From: Vibrio sp.
Lineage (GTDB): Bacteria > Pseudomonadota > Gammaproteobacteria > Enterobacterales > Vibrionaceae
Length of the DNA stretch: 13,306 nt
Direction: 5' to 3'
Assembly: GCA_007124475.1 (NCBI GenBank)
Contig: SLFB01000143.1
Coordinates: 1 to 13,306, forward strand
Shown: positions 1-7,617 of the stretch, piece by piece
Numbering within the stretch: position 1 is the stretch's first letter
Layout of the letters: every line of letters begins with the position of its first letter
The notes under the pieces: model-generated
What the model was told of the DNA's origin: nothing
What the model saw: only the letters and a program-made list of their open reading frames with translations
Databases searched by the model: none
Made by a program: the position numbers and the translations under genes

Positions 1-1277
1 CCGACACGCGTCGGATTGAGCCTGAAGGGCTTTTCATCGCCTTAGTCGGTGAACGTTTTGATGCTCATCAGTTTGCGCAGCAAGCGATAGATGCTGGCGC
101 TAAAGCATTAATGGTTGAACGCGCTCTCGATGTGGATGTTGCGCAAATTATCGTCAGCAATACTAAACAAGCGTTAGGTCAACTGGGGCGTTGGGTTCAT
201 CAACAGTGCCAAACGCCAACCATCGCGATTACCGGAAGCTGTGGCAAAACCACAGTTAAAGAAATGGTGGCGAGTATTTTGAGCATGAAAGGGCAAGTAC
301 TTTACACCGCGGGAAACTTTAATAATGACATTGGTGTACCGCTTACCTTACTACGTTCCACTCCAGCCGATGATTTTGCTGTGATAGAGCTTGGCGCGAA
401 TCATATTGGTGAGATTGCTTACACCACCAGGCTGGTGCAGCCAGATGTCGCGCTAGTGAATAATGTGGCTGCTGCCCACCTAGAAGGTTTTGGTTCCATT
501 GATGGTGTTAAACAAGCGAAGGGTGAAATTTATCAAGGTCTAGCTCCGGGTAAAACAGCTTTGATTAACCTAGATAGCCATGGTGGCGATTTTTGGCGCG
601 AAGTATTAACCGATAAACAGGTCAAAACCTTCTCTATCTCTCAGCATACTGCAGACTTTTTTGCGACACAAATAGAGTTGAATCAAGCCGGAGAAGCGAG
701 TTTTTTATTACATTCCCCACAAGGTACTATCGCGATTTCACTCACGCTTATAGGTCAGCACAATGTCAGTAATGCATTGGCGGCCAGTGCGTTAGCCATG
801 GAGATGGGCGCGAGTTTAACGGAAATAGCCGCTGGGCTATCGCATTTGTCTGCAGTAAAAGGCCGCGTTGATGTGTGTCAATTAACGCCGATGATTCGTT
901 TAATTGATGACAGCTATAATGCGAGTGTGCCAGCGATGAAATCAGCCATCGATCTATTAGCTTCTTTTTCTGGCTGCCGTTGGTTAATTTTAGGTAATAT
1001 GGCTGAATTAGGCACAGAAAGTCTTGCACTTCATGAACAAGTCGGTAAACATGCTGCCCCATTCCAATTTGAGCATGTTTTGACGTATGGCGAAGATGCG
1101 AGAGTGATCAGTCAATGCTGTCACGGCCAACATTTTGCTACTCATCAAGACATGATGACGTTTATCGAGCAGCAACTTACATTAACAGCAACCCAAGAAC
1201 ATGTCCTATTAGTTAAAGGGGCAAACAGCTCTGGTATGGGACAGATCGTTGCTGCTCTAAAGGAGAAATTATCATGA
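1..1277 (+). CDS. murF: MurF, UDP-MurNAc-tripeptide--D-Ala-D-Ala ligase (5' end outside window)
   Basis: Cytoplasmic ATP-dependent Mur ligase that adds D-Ala-D-Ala to UDP-MurNAc-tripeptide, completing the pentapeptide precursor. The reading frame is open from base 3, and the residues before the first in-frame ATG at 111 (DTRRIEPEGLFIALVGERFD) match the MurF N-terminal substrate domain. The gene therefore starts upstream of the window and the ATG at 111 is internal. About 424 codons are present; E. coli MurF has 452 residues, so roughly 30 are missing. Visible motifs are the P-loop TGSCGKTTVKE (231-263), ELGANHIGEI, GQHNVSNALAA in the central ATPase domain, and DDSYNAS, LGNMAELG and KGANSSGMG in the C-terminal domain. 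Its stop overlaps the mraY start in an ATGA, suggesting coupled translation. Family identity is clear. Confidence 0.97.
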   Translation, partial: DTRRIEPEGLFIALVGERFDAHQFAQQAIDAGAKALMVERALDVDVAQIIVSNTKQALGQLGRWVHQQCQTPTIAITGSCGKTTVKEMVASILSMKGQVLYTAGNFNNDIGVPLTLLRSTPADDFAVIELGANHIGEIAYTTRLVQPDVALVNNVAAAHLEGFGSIDGVKQAKGEIYQGLAPGKTALINLDSHGGDFWREVLTDKQVKTFSISQHTADFFATQIELNQAGEASFLLHSPQGTIAISLTLIGQHNVSNALAASALAMEMGASLTEIAAGLSHLSAVKGRVDVCQLTPMIRLIDDSYNASVPAMKSAIDLLASFSGCRWLILGNMAELGTESLALHEQVGKHAAPFQFEHVLTYGEDARVISQCCHGQHFATHQDMMTFIEQQLTLTATQEHVLLVKGANSSGMGQIVAALKEKLS

Positions 1278-2356
1278 TTATTTGGCTTGCAGAGTTACTC
1301 CAGCCATACTTCTCATTTTTTCGATTGTTTGAATATCTATCATTTCGAGCCATCTTAAGTATTTTAACGGCATTGAGTTTATCGTTATGGATGGGTCCAA
1401 GGTTAATTCAGCGTCTGCAGTTATTGCAAATAGGCCAAGTGGTACGTAATGATGGCCCAGAATCGCATTTTAGTAAGCGAGGAACGCCAACCATGGGGGG
1501 CGTAATGATCCTCGCCTCGATCATTATTACGGTTTTACTGTGGGCCAACTTAACCAATCCCTATGTATGGGCAGTATTAGCGGTTCTTTTTGGCTATGGC
1601 GTGATCGGTTTTATTGATGATTATCGCAAAGTGGTACGTAAAAATAGTGATGGTCTGATTGCTCGCTGGAAATATTTCTGGCAGTCGGTGATTGCGCTTA
1701 TCGTTGCTTTTGCTCTTTATGCACACGGCCAAGATACAGCAGCAACCCAGTTAGTGGTGCCTTTTTTCAAAGATGTCATGCCGCAACTTGGTTTGCTATA
1801 TATAGCGCTCACTTATTTTGTCATCGTTGGTACGAGTAATGCGGTTAATTTAACCGATGGCTTAGATGGTTTAGCGATTATGCCCACCATTTTAGTGGCA
1901 GCAGCATTTGCCGTTATTGCTTGGGCAACGGGTAACGTTAATTTTGCTAACTATCTACATATTCCATATATTCCTTACACCTCTGAGTTAGTGGTGGTAT
2001 GTACGGCGATGGTGGGTGCTGGTCTTGGCTTTTTGTGGTTTAACACCTACCCAGCCCAAGTGTTTATGGGCGATGTTGGCTCATTAGCACTTGGTGGTGC
2101 TTTAGGTACGATTGCAGTTTTAGTAAGACAAGAGTTACTGTTGGTGATCATGGGTGGCGTTTTTGTGATGGAAACGATTTCGGTCATCTTACAAGTTGGG
2201 TCTTATAAATTAAGGGGGCAGCGAATTTTTCGTATGGCTCCTATTCATCATCACTATGAGTTGAAAGGCTGGCCAGAGCCGCGTGTTATTGTGCGTTTTT
2301 GGATTATCTCCATCGTATTAGTATTGATTGGTTTAGCGACCTTAAAAGTACGCTAA
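1274..2356 (+). CDS. mraY: MraY, phospho-MurNAc-pentapeptide transferase
   Basis: Integral inner-membrane enzyme that transfers phospho-MurNAc-pentapeptide from the UMP-linked precursor to undecaprenyl phosphate, forming lipid I. The product is 360 residues, the same length as the E. coli enzyme, and is made largely of hydrophobic helices as expected for the ten-helix family. Catalytic features are visible: the Asp pair D115-D116 in GFIDDYRK, NAVNLTDGLDGLA (189-201), D267 in FMGDVGS, and the His cluster 325-327 in MAPIHHHYE. The ATG at 1274 overlaps the murF stop (ATGA), and an AGGAGA ribosome binding site lies at 1261-1266 inside the murF end. The next gene, murD, starts 18 bases downstream. 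Nothing is missing or unusual. Confidence 0.98.
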   Translation: MIIWLAELLQPYFSFFRLFEYLSFRAILSILTALSLSLWMGPRLIQRLQLLQIGQVVRNDGPESHFSKRGTPTMGGVMILASIIITVLLWANLTNPYVWAVLAVLFGYGVIGFIDDYRKVVRKNSDGLIARWKYFWQSVIALIVAFALYAHGQDTAATQLVVPFFKDVMPQLGLLYIALTYFVIVGTSNAVNLTDGLDGLAIMPTILVAAAFAVIAWATGNVNFANYLHIPYIPYTSELVVVCTAMVGAGLGFLWFNTYPAQVFMGDVGSLALGGALGTIAVLVRQELLLVIMGGVFVMETISVILQVGSYKLRGQRIFRMAPIHHHYELKGWPEPRVIVRFWIISIVLVLIGLATLKVR

Positions 2357-2374
2357 TCTGCTGAGGGGCAGGGA

Positions 2375-3706
2375 ATGGATCGTTGGCAACATATTAAGCA
2401 AGTGGTCGTTGTAGGGCTTGGTATTACTGGACTTTCAGTGGTGAATTATCTTCGCCGTTATCATCCTGAAGTGCGCATTAACGTCATCGATACTCGGCTT
2501 GCACCGCCAGGTCAGGATTCTTTAGAACCTGAGATAGCCTTGCATTGTGGTGGCTGGAATATGGACTGGCTATTGAAGGCCGATCTGATCGTCATCAACC
2601 CTGGTATCGCCTTGGCAACAGCTGAAATACAACAAGCATTGGCGGCCAATATCCCTGTGGTGGGAGATATTGAACTATTTGCTTGGCATGTTGATAAACC
2701 AGTCATCGCTATTACCGGCTCCAATGGCAAAAGTACGGTAACCGATTTAACTGGAGTGATGGCGAAAGCGGCGGGGGTAAAAACCGCTGTTGGAGGTAAT
2801 ATTGGTATTCCTGCCCTTGATCTATTATCTGATAACGTTGATCTCTATGTTTTAGAATTATCGAGCTTTCAGCTTGAAACCACCCATCATCTACCACTTG
2901 CCGCGGCAGCGTTTTTAAATTTGTCTGAAGATCACATGGATCGCTATCTTGGGATGGCAGATTATCGCCAAGCAAAGCTACGTATTTTTCAACATGCCCA
3001 TACGGCGGTGATCAATGCTGAAGACCCACAAACTCGGCCAGAGAATTTTACCGGTTCAATGGTGAGTTTTGGTTTAGATCAAGTGGCAGATTACACTTTG
3101 CAACCCTATTTAGGGCAAGTTTGTCTTTCGGTCAAAGGTAAGCCACTTATGCCGGTGTCAGAGCTCAACTTAGTGGGGCGACACAATATTGCCAATGTAT
3201 TAACTGTTCTGGCTTTACTGGATGCGGTGGCCATTGACTATACTCAAGCGTTCACTCAGTTAAAGTCTTACACGGGACTGACACATCGCTGCCAGTTGGT
3301 TGTAGATTATCAAGGTATCCGCTGGGTTAATGACTCAAAAGCGACCAATGTTGCCAGTACGTTAGCAGCGCTGTCTGGTTTAGAGCTTGATGGTACGTTG
3401 TATTTATTAGTTGGCGGAGTAGGTAAGGGGGCAGACTTTAGTCCTTTACAGCCAGTACTTGCCGATCGCTCGGTTCAGTTATGTTGTTTTGGTGTTGATG
3501 GTCGACAATTGATGGATATCCATCCTTCCGCTCGCTACTTTGATAGTATGTCAGAGATTATTGAATTTATTCATCCACTTTTAGCTGCCGGTGATATGGT
3601 TTTACTTTCTCCTGCTTGTGCCAGTTTAGATCAATTTAAGAATTTTATGGCGCGAGGTGATGCGTTTGTGGAATTGGCGAACGATTATGCCTATCGTCCA
3701 AGGTAA
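2375..3706 (+). CDS. murD: MurD, UDP-MurNAc-L-alanine--D-glutamate ligase
   Basis: Cytoplasmic Mur ligase that adds D-glutamate to UDP-MurNAc-L-Ala using ATP. The product is 443 residues (E. coli: 438). The order of domains is a Rossmann-like N-terminal UDP-binding part with VVVGLGITGLS (10-21), the P-loop TGSNGKST (114-121), ELSSFQLE (161-168), LNLSEDHMDRY (181-191), and K201 in YRQAKLRIF, which aligns with the carbamylated lysine (K198) of E. coli MurD. GRHNIANVL (268-276), NDSKATN (319-325) and LSPACASLDQFKNF (411-424) follow in the C-terminal half. The start is well supported by the ribosome binding site GAGGGG at 2363-2368, six bases before ATG. It sits 18 bases after mraY and 4 bases before the preferred ftsW start. 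Confidence 0.98.
   Translation: MDRWQHIKQVVVVGLGITGLSVVNYLRRYHPEVRINVIDTRLAPPGQDSLEPEIALHCGGWNMDWLLKADLIVINPGIALATAEIQQALAANIPVVGDIELFAWHVDKPVIAITGSNGKSTVTDLTGVMAKAAGVKTAVGGNIGIPALDLLSDNVDLYVLELSSFQLETTHHLPLAAAAFLNLSEDHMDRYLGMADYRQAKLRIFQHAHTAVINAEDPQTRPENFTGSMVSFGLDQVADYTLQPYLGQVCLSVKGKPLMPVSELNLVGRHNIANVLTVLALLDAVAIDYTQAFTQLKSYTGLTHRCQLVVDYQGIRWVNDSKATNVASTLAALSGLELDGTLYLLVGGVGKGADFSPLQPVLADRSVQLCCFGVDGRQLMDIHPSARYFDSMSEIIEFIHPLLAAGDMVLLSPACASLDQFKNFMARGDAFVELANDYAYRPR
3700..3703 (+). promoter_or_regulatory. Ribosome binding site that favours the GTG start of ftsW
   Basis: AAGG ends seven bases before the GTG at 3711 and overlaps the last codons of murD. The earlier in-frame starts at 3657, 3660 and 3687 have no comparable purine-rich site at the right distance. 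This makes 3711 the best-supported start by sequence, although the motif is only four bases long. Confidence 0.55.
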
Positions 3707-3710
3707 CGTT

Positions 3711-4901
3711 GTGAATTTACCTAGCATACTGGGGTCAATCCTTCGCTGGTTAAAAACACCTTCACCTACCGCTTTGTTTGATCGCCAACTTGTATGGTTA
3801 GCTTTGGGATTGATGCTGATCGGTTTGGTGATGGTAACATCGGCTTCTTTTCCTATCAGCTCTCGTTTAACGCAGCAACCATTTCATTTTATGTTTCGCC
3901 ACGGCATTTTCTTGCTATTAGCCCTGAGTTGGTCAGCGATTATCGTGCAAGTTCCGGTTGAAAGATGGATGCGCCATAGCTCGTTTTTATTAGCTATCTC
4001 GATAATTTTGCTTATTGTCGTGCTGTTTGCAGGTAAGACAGTCAACGGTGCTTCTCGCTGGATACCGCTAGGTTTATTTAACCTTCAGCCCGCAGAAGTG
4101 GCAAAACTAACGTTATTTATTTTTATGGCGAGCTATCTCGTTCGTAAGCAAGATGAAGTTCGTTCGACGTTTTTTGGCGGTTTTATGAAGCCGATTATGG
4201 TTTTTGCCACTTTAGCCATATTACTGCTGTTGCAACCCGATTTGGGTACCGTGGTTGTTATGCTGGTAACCATATTTGGTATGTTGTTTATCGCTGGTGC
4301 TAATCTATCTCAATTTTTAGCTTTAGTAGTGGCGGGGATGGCTTCGGTTGCTGCGTTGATCGCCATTGAACCTTATCGGATAAGCCGTGTTACTTCATTT
4401 CTTGACCCTTGGGAAGACCCTTTTGGGAGTGGTTATCAATTAACCCAATCACTAATGGCTTTTGGGCGTGGAGAATGGTGGGGACAAGGCCTTGGTAACT
4501 CGATTCAAAAATTAGAATATCTTCCTGAAGCCCATACCGACTTTGTATTTGCCGTGATGGGAGAAGAGCTTGGCTTTATTGGTGCAACACTGGTATTAGG
4601 CTTGATATTTTGCTTAGTCATTAAAGCTATTTTTATTGGTAAGAAAGCGTTTGAGCATCAAAATCAATTTGGCGGTTATTTAGCCTTTGGAATAGGTATT
4701 TGGTTTGCTTTTCAAACCTTAGTTAATGTCGGCGCGGCTTCAGGTATGGTGCCGACGAAAGGGTTGACATTACCCTTAATCAGTTACGGTGGTTCTAGTT
4801 TAATTATCATGTCGACCGCGGTATCGATCTTATTACGCATTGATCATGAATGCCGCTTACAAAATAGACAGAAAGACAATCAACATCATGAAAAAAAATA
4901 A
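3711..4901 (+). CDS. ftsW: FtsW, septal peptidoglycan glycosyltransferase (SEDS family), probable GTG start
   Basis: Polytopic inner-membrane SEDS protein that polymerises lipid II at the division septum together with FtsI. From the GTG at 3711 the product is 396 residues, with many hydrophobic segments beginning at LVWLALGLMLIGLVMVTSAS. Conserved SEDS features are GASRWIPLG, NLQPAEVAKL, LQPDLGTVVV, the loop around EAHTDFVFAVMGEELG with the putative catalytic aspartate (D277, equivalent to E. coli D297), and GMVPTKGLTLPLISYGGSSL near the end. The frame stays open upstream, with a GTG at 3657 and ATGs at 3660 and 3687, but these lie inside murD and lack a good ribosome binding site. The GTG at 3711 has AAGG seven bases before it and sits just after the murD stop. 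The 3' end overlaps murG by 14 bases. Confidence 0.95.
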   Translation: MNLPSILGSILRWLKTPSPTALFDRQLVWLALGLMLIGLVMVTSASFPISSRLTQQPFHFMFRHGIFLLLALSWSAIIVQVPVERWMRHSSFLLAISIILLIVVLFAGKTVNGASRWIPLGLFNLQPAEVAKLTLFIFMASYLVRKQDEVRSTFFGGFMKPIMVFATLAILLLLQPDLGTVVVMLVTIFGMLFIAGANLSQFLALVVAGMASVAALIAIEPYRISRVTSFLDPWEDPFGSGYQLTQSLMAFGRGEWWGQGLGNSIQKLEYLPEAHTDFVFAVMGEELGFIGATLVLGLIFCLVIKAIFIGKKAFEHQNQFGGYLAFGIGIWFAFQTLVNVGAASGMVPTKGLTLPLISYGGSSLIIMSTAVSILLRIDHECRLQNRQKDNQHHEKK

Positions 4902-5964
4902 ACGTTTAATGGTCATGGCGGGCGGTACAGGTGGACACGTATTTCCTGGTTTGGCTGTGGCTAAACAGCTACAGCAGCAAGGTTGGGAAATTCGTTGGCT
5001 CGGCACTGCTGACCGAATGGAGGCGGAGCTAGTTCCTAAACACGGGATTGAGATTGATTTTATTCAAGTGAAGGGATTACGTGGCCAAGGAATATTGCGC
5101 CTATTGCAAGCGCCGTGGCAAATTGTTAACGCTATTTTTCAAGCTCGTCGCCATTTGCAAGCTTGGCAACCAGATGTGGTATTAGGGATGGGAGGCTATG
5201 TTAGTGGGCCAGGTGGTATTGCGGCTTGGTTGCAAGGTATCCCCGTTGTGCTACATGAGCAAAATGCGGTGGCAGGACTCACTAATCAATGGCTGGCGAA
5301 AATAGCGACTCGCGTATTTCAAGCTTTTCCCGGTGCGTTTGCTAATGCCGCGGTGGTGGGGAATCCTGTACGATGTGATGTCACAACCATAGTGCCACCT
5401 GAGCAGCGTTTCGCTGAACGGCAAGGGCCTATTCGCGTGCTTGTGATGGGGGGCAGTCAAGGTGCAAGAGTGCTAAACCAAACGATGCCAACGGTAATGG
5501 CTCGGCTAGGTGAAGGTTATCAAGTTCGTCATCAAGCGGGTAAAAATAATGGTCCTGAAGTGGAGCAAGCTTATCAGCAATTAGGATGTACTCACTATGA
5601 TGTGTCTGAATTTATTGATGACGTAGCTCAAGCCTATCAATGGGCAGATATAGTGGTTTGCCGCTCAGGTGCTTTAACGGTATCTGAAATTTCTGCAGCA
5701 GGAGTGGCCGCTATTTTTATTCCTTTTATGCATAAAGATCGCCAGCAGGCATTGAATGCCGATCATCTGGTGGCTTGCCAGGCGGCATTGATGATTGAAC
5801 AACCGGATTTAACCAGCGATAAATTGGCGGATTTAATAGCTGAACTTGATCGAAAAACATTATTCAAGATGGCTCAACAAGCAAGACAGGCTGCGCGATT
5901 AGATGCGGATAAAGTCGTTGCTGAAGCAATTGTCGCCATCACCGCAGATACCAAAGAGAAATAA
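4888..5964 (+). CDS. murG: MurG, lipid I GlcNAc transferase
   Basis: Peripheral inner-membrane glycosyltransferase (GT28) that moves GlcNAc from UDP-GlcNAc to lipid I, giving lipid II. From the ATG at 4888 the product is 358 residues (E. coli: 355). The N-terminus reads MKKNKRLMVMAGGTGGHVFP, with the first glycine-rich loop GGTGGH (12-17) in place. Further hallmarks are MGGYVSGPGG (101-110), HEQNAVAGLTN (123-133), the second glycine-rich loop GGSQGAR (188-194), and the donor-binding stretch CRSGALTVSEI (258-268) followed by PFMHKDRQQ (279-287). An in-frame TTG at 4840 would add 16 residues lying inside ftsW with no family support. The start overlaps the ftsW end by 14 bases, and no strong ribosome binding site is visible, so translation is probably coupled to ftsW. 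Confidence 0.97.
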   Translation: MKKNKRLMVMAGGTGGHVFPGLAVAKQLQQQGWEIRWLGTADRMEAELVPKHGIEIDFIQVKGLRGQGILRLLQAPWQIVNAIFQARRHLQAWQPDVVLGMGGYVSGPGGIAAWLQGIPVVLHEQNAVAGLTNQWLAKIATRVFQAFPGAFANAAVVGNPVRCDVTTIVPPEQRFAERQGPIRVLVMGGSQGARVLNQTMPTVMARLGEGYQVRHQAGKNNGPEVEQAYQQLGCTHYDVSEFIDDVAQAYQWADIVVCRSGALTVSEISAAGVAAIFIPFMHKDRQQALNADHLVACQAALMIEQPDLTSDKLADLIAELDRKTLFKMAQQARQAARLDADKVVAEAIVAITADTKEK

Positions 5965-5967
5965 TTA

Positions 5968-7428
5968 ATGACCATCAAACATACTCAAAACTTAGCGCAG
6001 ATTCGCGCCCTTATTCCAGAAATGCGCCGGGTGAAGTGTATTCATTTTATTGGCATTGGTGGTGCTGGTATGAGTGGGATTGCTGAGGTATTACTAAATG
6101 AAGGGTACCGTATTACGGGCTCGGATTTATCCACTAACTCAGTGACAGAAGGTTTAGCCAATAAAGGTGCTACGATTTTTGTTGGTCATCAAGCGCAAAA
6201 TATAGAGCAGGCGAGTGTCGTTGTTGTTTCTACCGCGATTAATGAACAAAACCCAGAAATTATCGCAGCGCGAGAAAAGCGAATTCCTATTGTCCGCCGT
6301 GCGGAAATGTTAGCGGAATTAATGCGTTTTCGTCATGGGATTGCGATTGCTGGTACTCATGGTAAAACGACGACGACAGCTCTCGTGACACAAATTTATT
6401 CTGAGGCTGGATTAGATCCGACCTTTGTTAATGGTGGATTAGTGAAAAGTGCAGGCACCAATGCACGTTTGGGGTCAAGTCGGATCTTAATTGCTGAAGC
6501 AGACGAAAGTGATGCTTCGTTTCTACATCTTCAGCCTATGGTGACGATTGTTACTAATATTGAGCCCGATCATATGGATACCTATGGTGGCGATTTTGAA
6601 ACCCTAAAACAGACCTTTGTTGATTTTCTGCATAACCTCCCATTTTATGGTCAGGCAGTTTTGTGCATCGATGATCCTGTAGTGAGGGAGCTTATTCCAC
6701 GAATTAGTCGTCATGTGATTACTTACGGATTTTCTGATGCAGCCGATGTGAAAATCATCGATTATCAGCAGCAGGGACAGCAAGGACATTTCAAGGTGCA
6801 AAGACAAGGCAAAGCCGATTTGACCATCACCTTAAATATCCCAGGGCGTCATAATGCACTTAATGCAGCAGCAGCGATTGCGGTCGCAACAGAAGATGAT
6901 ATTGATGACCAATCTATTATCCGCGCTTTAGCCAGTACACAAGGCACTGGGCGTCGTTTTGATCATTTGGGTGAATTTAATTCTGGGAATGGCGATGTGA
7001 TGCTGGTGGATGATTATGGTCATCATCCAACAGAAGTGGATGTGACCATCAAAGCGGCTAGAAATGGCTGGCCAGAAAAACGTTTAGTGATGGTGTTTCA
7101 GCCTCATCGTTATACACGAACACGTGATTTGTATGATGATTTCGCGCATGTACTAGAACAAGTTGATGTTTTATTAATACTGGAAGTGTATTCTGCAGGA
7201 GAAAAGCCGATTGCTGGCGCCGATAGTCGTTCATTGTGTCGCACCATACGTCGGCGTGGAAAAGTTGATCCGATTTTTGTTCCTGATAATGCTGCTTTAC
7301 CTTCAGTTTTGGCAAATATTCTACAGGACGGTGATTTGATTTTAACTCAAGGAGCCGGTGATGTGGGTAAAATTGCTAAGCAACTTGCAGGGTTAAAGCT
7401 CAATATTGAACAAATGCAACGGTGTTAG
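5968..7428 (+). CDS. murC: MurC, UDP-MurNAc--L-alanine ligase
   Basis: Cytoplasmic Mur ligase that attaches L-alanine to UDP-MurNAc, the first amino acid step of the stem peptide. The product is 486 residues (E. coli: 491). Motifs in order are the N-terminal UDP-binding loop FIGIGGAGMSG (27-37), GSDLS (51-55), the P-loop GTHGKTTTT (129-137), EADESDASF (177-185), NIEPDHMDTY (197-206), GRHNALNA (293-300), DDYGHHPTEV (348-357) and FQPHRYTRT (377-385). It starts three bases after the murG stop, with a weak AGAG ribosome binding site around 5955-5958, and closes the tightly packed precursor block. In E. coli ddlB follows murC; here no ddl is present and a 177-base gap leads to ftsQ. Confidence 0.98.
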   Translation: MTIKHTQNLAQIRALIPEMRRVKCIHFIGIGGAGMSGIAEVLLNEGYRITGSDLSTNSVTEGLANKGATIFVGHQAQNIEQASVVVVSTAINEQNPEIIAAREKRIPIVRRAEMLAELMRFRHGIAIAGTHGKTTTTALVTQIYSEAGLDPTFVNGGLVKSAGTNARLGSSRILIAEADESDASFLHLQPMVTIVTNIEPDHMDTYGGDFETLKQTFVDFLHNLPFYGQAVLCIDDPVVRELIPRISRHVITYGFSDAADVKIIDYQQQGQQGHFKVQRQGKADLTITLNIPGRHNALNAAAAIAVATEDDIDDQSIIRALASTQGTGRRFDHLGEFNSGNGDVMLVDDYGHHPTEVDVTIKAARNGWPEKRLVMVFQPHRYTRTRDLYDDFAHVLEQVDVLLILEVYSAGEKPIAGADSRSLCRTIRRRGKVDPIFVPDNAALPSVLANILQDGDLILTQGAGDVGKIAKQLAGLKLNIEQMQRC

Positions 7429-7451
7429 TGCTTTTATCATTGAAATATTGT

Positions 7452-7468
7452 ATTCATTAATCATGAAT
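7452..7468. repeat. Short inverted repeat upstream of the ftsQ promoter
   Basis: ATTCAT (7452-7457) and ATGAAT (7463-7468) form a perfect six-base dyad with a five-base spacer. A further ATTCAT occurs at 7521-7526, partly over the -10 box of the promoter below. The dyad lies upstream of the -35 box, where an operator could be. In AT-rich spacer DNA this could also be chance. Confidence 0.3.
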
Positions 7469-7494
7469 TAATAGTGATTTCTTAATTTGGGTAT

Positions 7495-7522
7495 TTGATA
7501 CTTTCTATTGGCTCAGTATAAT
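7495..7522 (+). promoter_or_regulatory. Near-consensus sigma-70 promoter for ftsQAZ
   Basis: The -35 box TTGATA (7495-7500, five of six consensus bases) is followed by a 16-base spacer and a perfect -10 box TATAAT (7517-7522). The expected transcript start is near 7529, giving a leader of about 77 bases before ftsQ. The DNA upstream is AT-rich. The promoter lies in the only sizeable gap between murC and ftsQ, and no terminator is visible before it. ftsQAZ would therefore receive both read-through from the mur block and new transcription from here. The call rests on sequence only. Confidence 0.75.
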
Positions 7523-7560
7523 TCATAGGTTAAGGGCGTGTTTCTAACTCCATTAAGCAA

Positions 7561-7594
7561 CGACATAGGAAACCACTTTGTTAATCGACATAGG
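7561..7594 (+). repeat. Direct repeat CGACATAGG in the ftsQ leader
   Basis: CGACATAGG occurs exactly at 7561-7569 and 7586-7594, 25 bases apart start to start. Both copies lie in the untranslated leader between the promoter and ftsQ, and the second supplies the AGGG that could act as the ftsQ ribosome binding site. Function unknown; it may be a small duplication or a binding site. Confidence 0.5.
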
Positions 7595-7617
7595 GTTATC
7601 AGGCTTTGATTAACGAA
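7577..7617 (+). promoter_or_regulatory. RNA hairpin across the ftsQ translation start
   Basis: TTTGTTAATC (7577-7586) can pair with GATTAACGAA (7608-7617), forming a 10-pair stem with one G-U pair and a 21-base loop. The loop holds the likely ribosome binding site AGGG (7592-7595). The TTG start (7606-7608) straddles the loop-stem border, and the alternative ATG (7618) is the base immediately after the stem. Such a structure could limit or set ftsQ translation. This is inference from the sequence; no folding energy was calculated. Confidence 0.45.

Noticed and set aside
111..113. ATG at 111 as the real murF start
   Set aside because: The frame is open to the left edge and the upstream residues are clearly MurF-like, so this methionine is internal and the gene is cut by the window edge.
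4840..4887. Upstream TTG start for murG adding 16 residues
   Set aside because: The added residues lie within ftsW coding sequence and do not resemble MurG N-termini, whereas MKKNKRLMVMAGGTGGH matches the family start.
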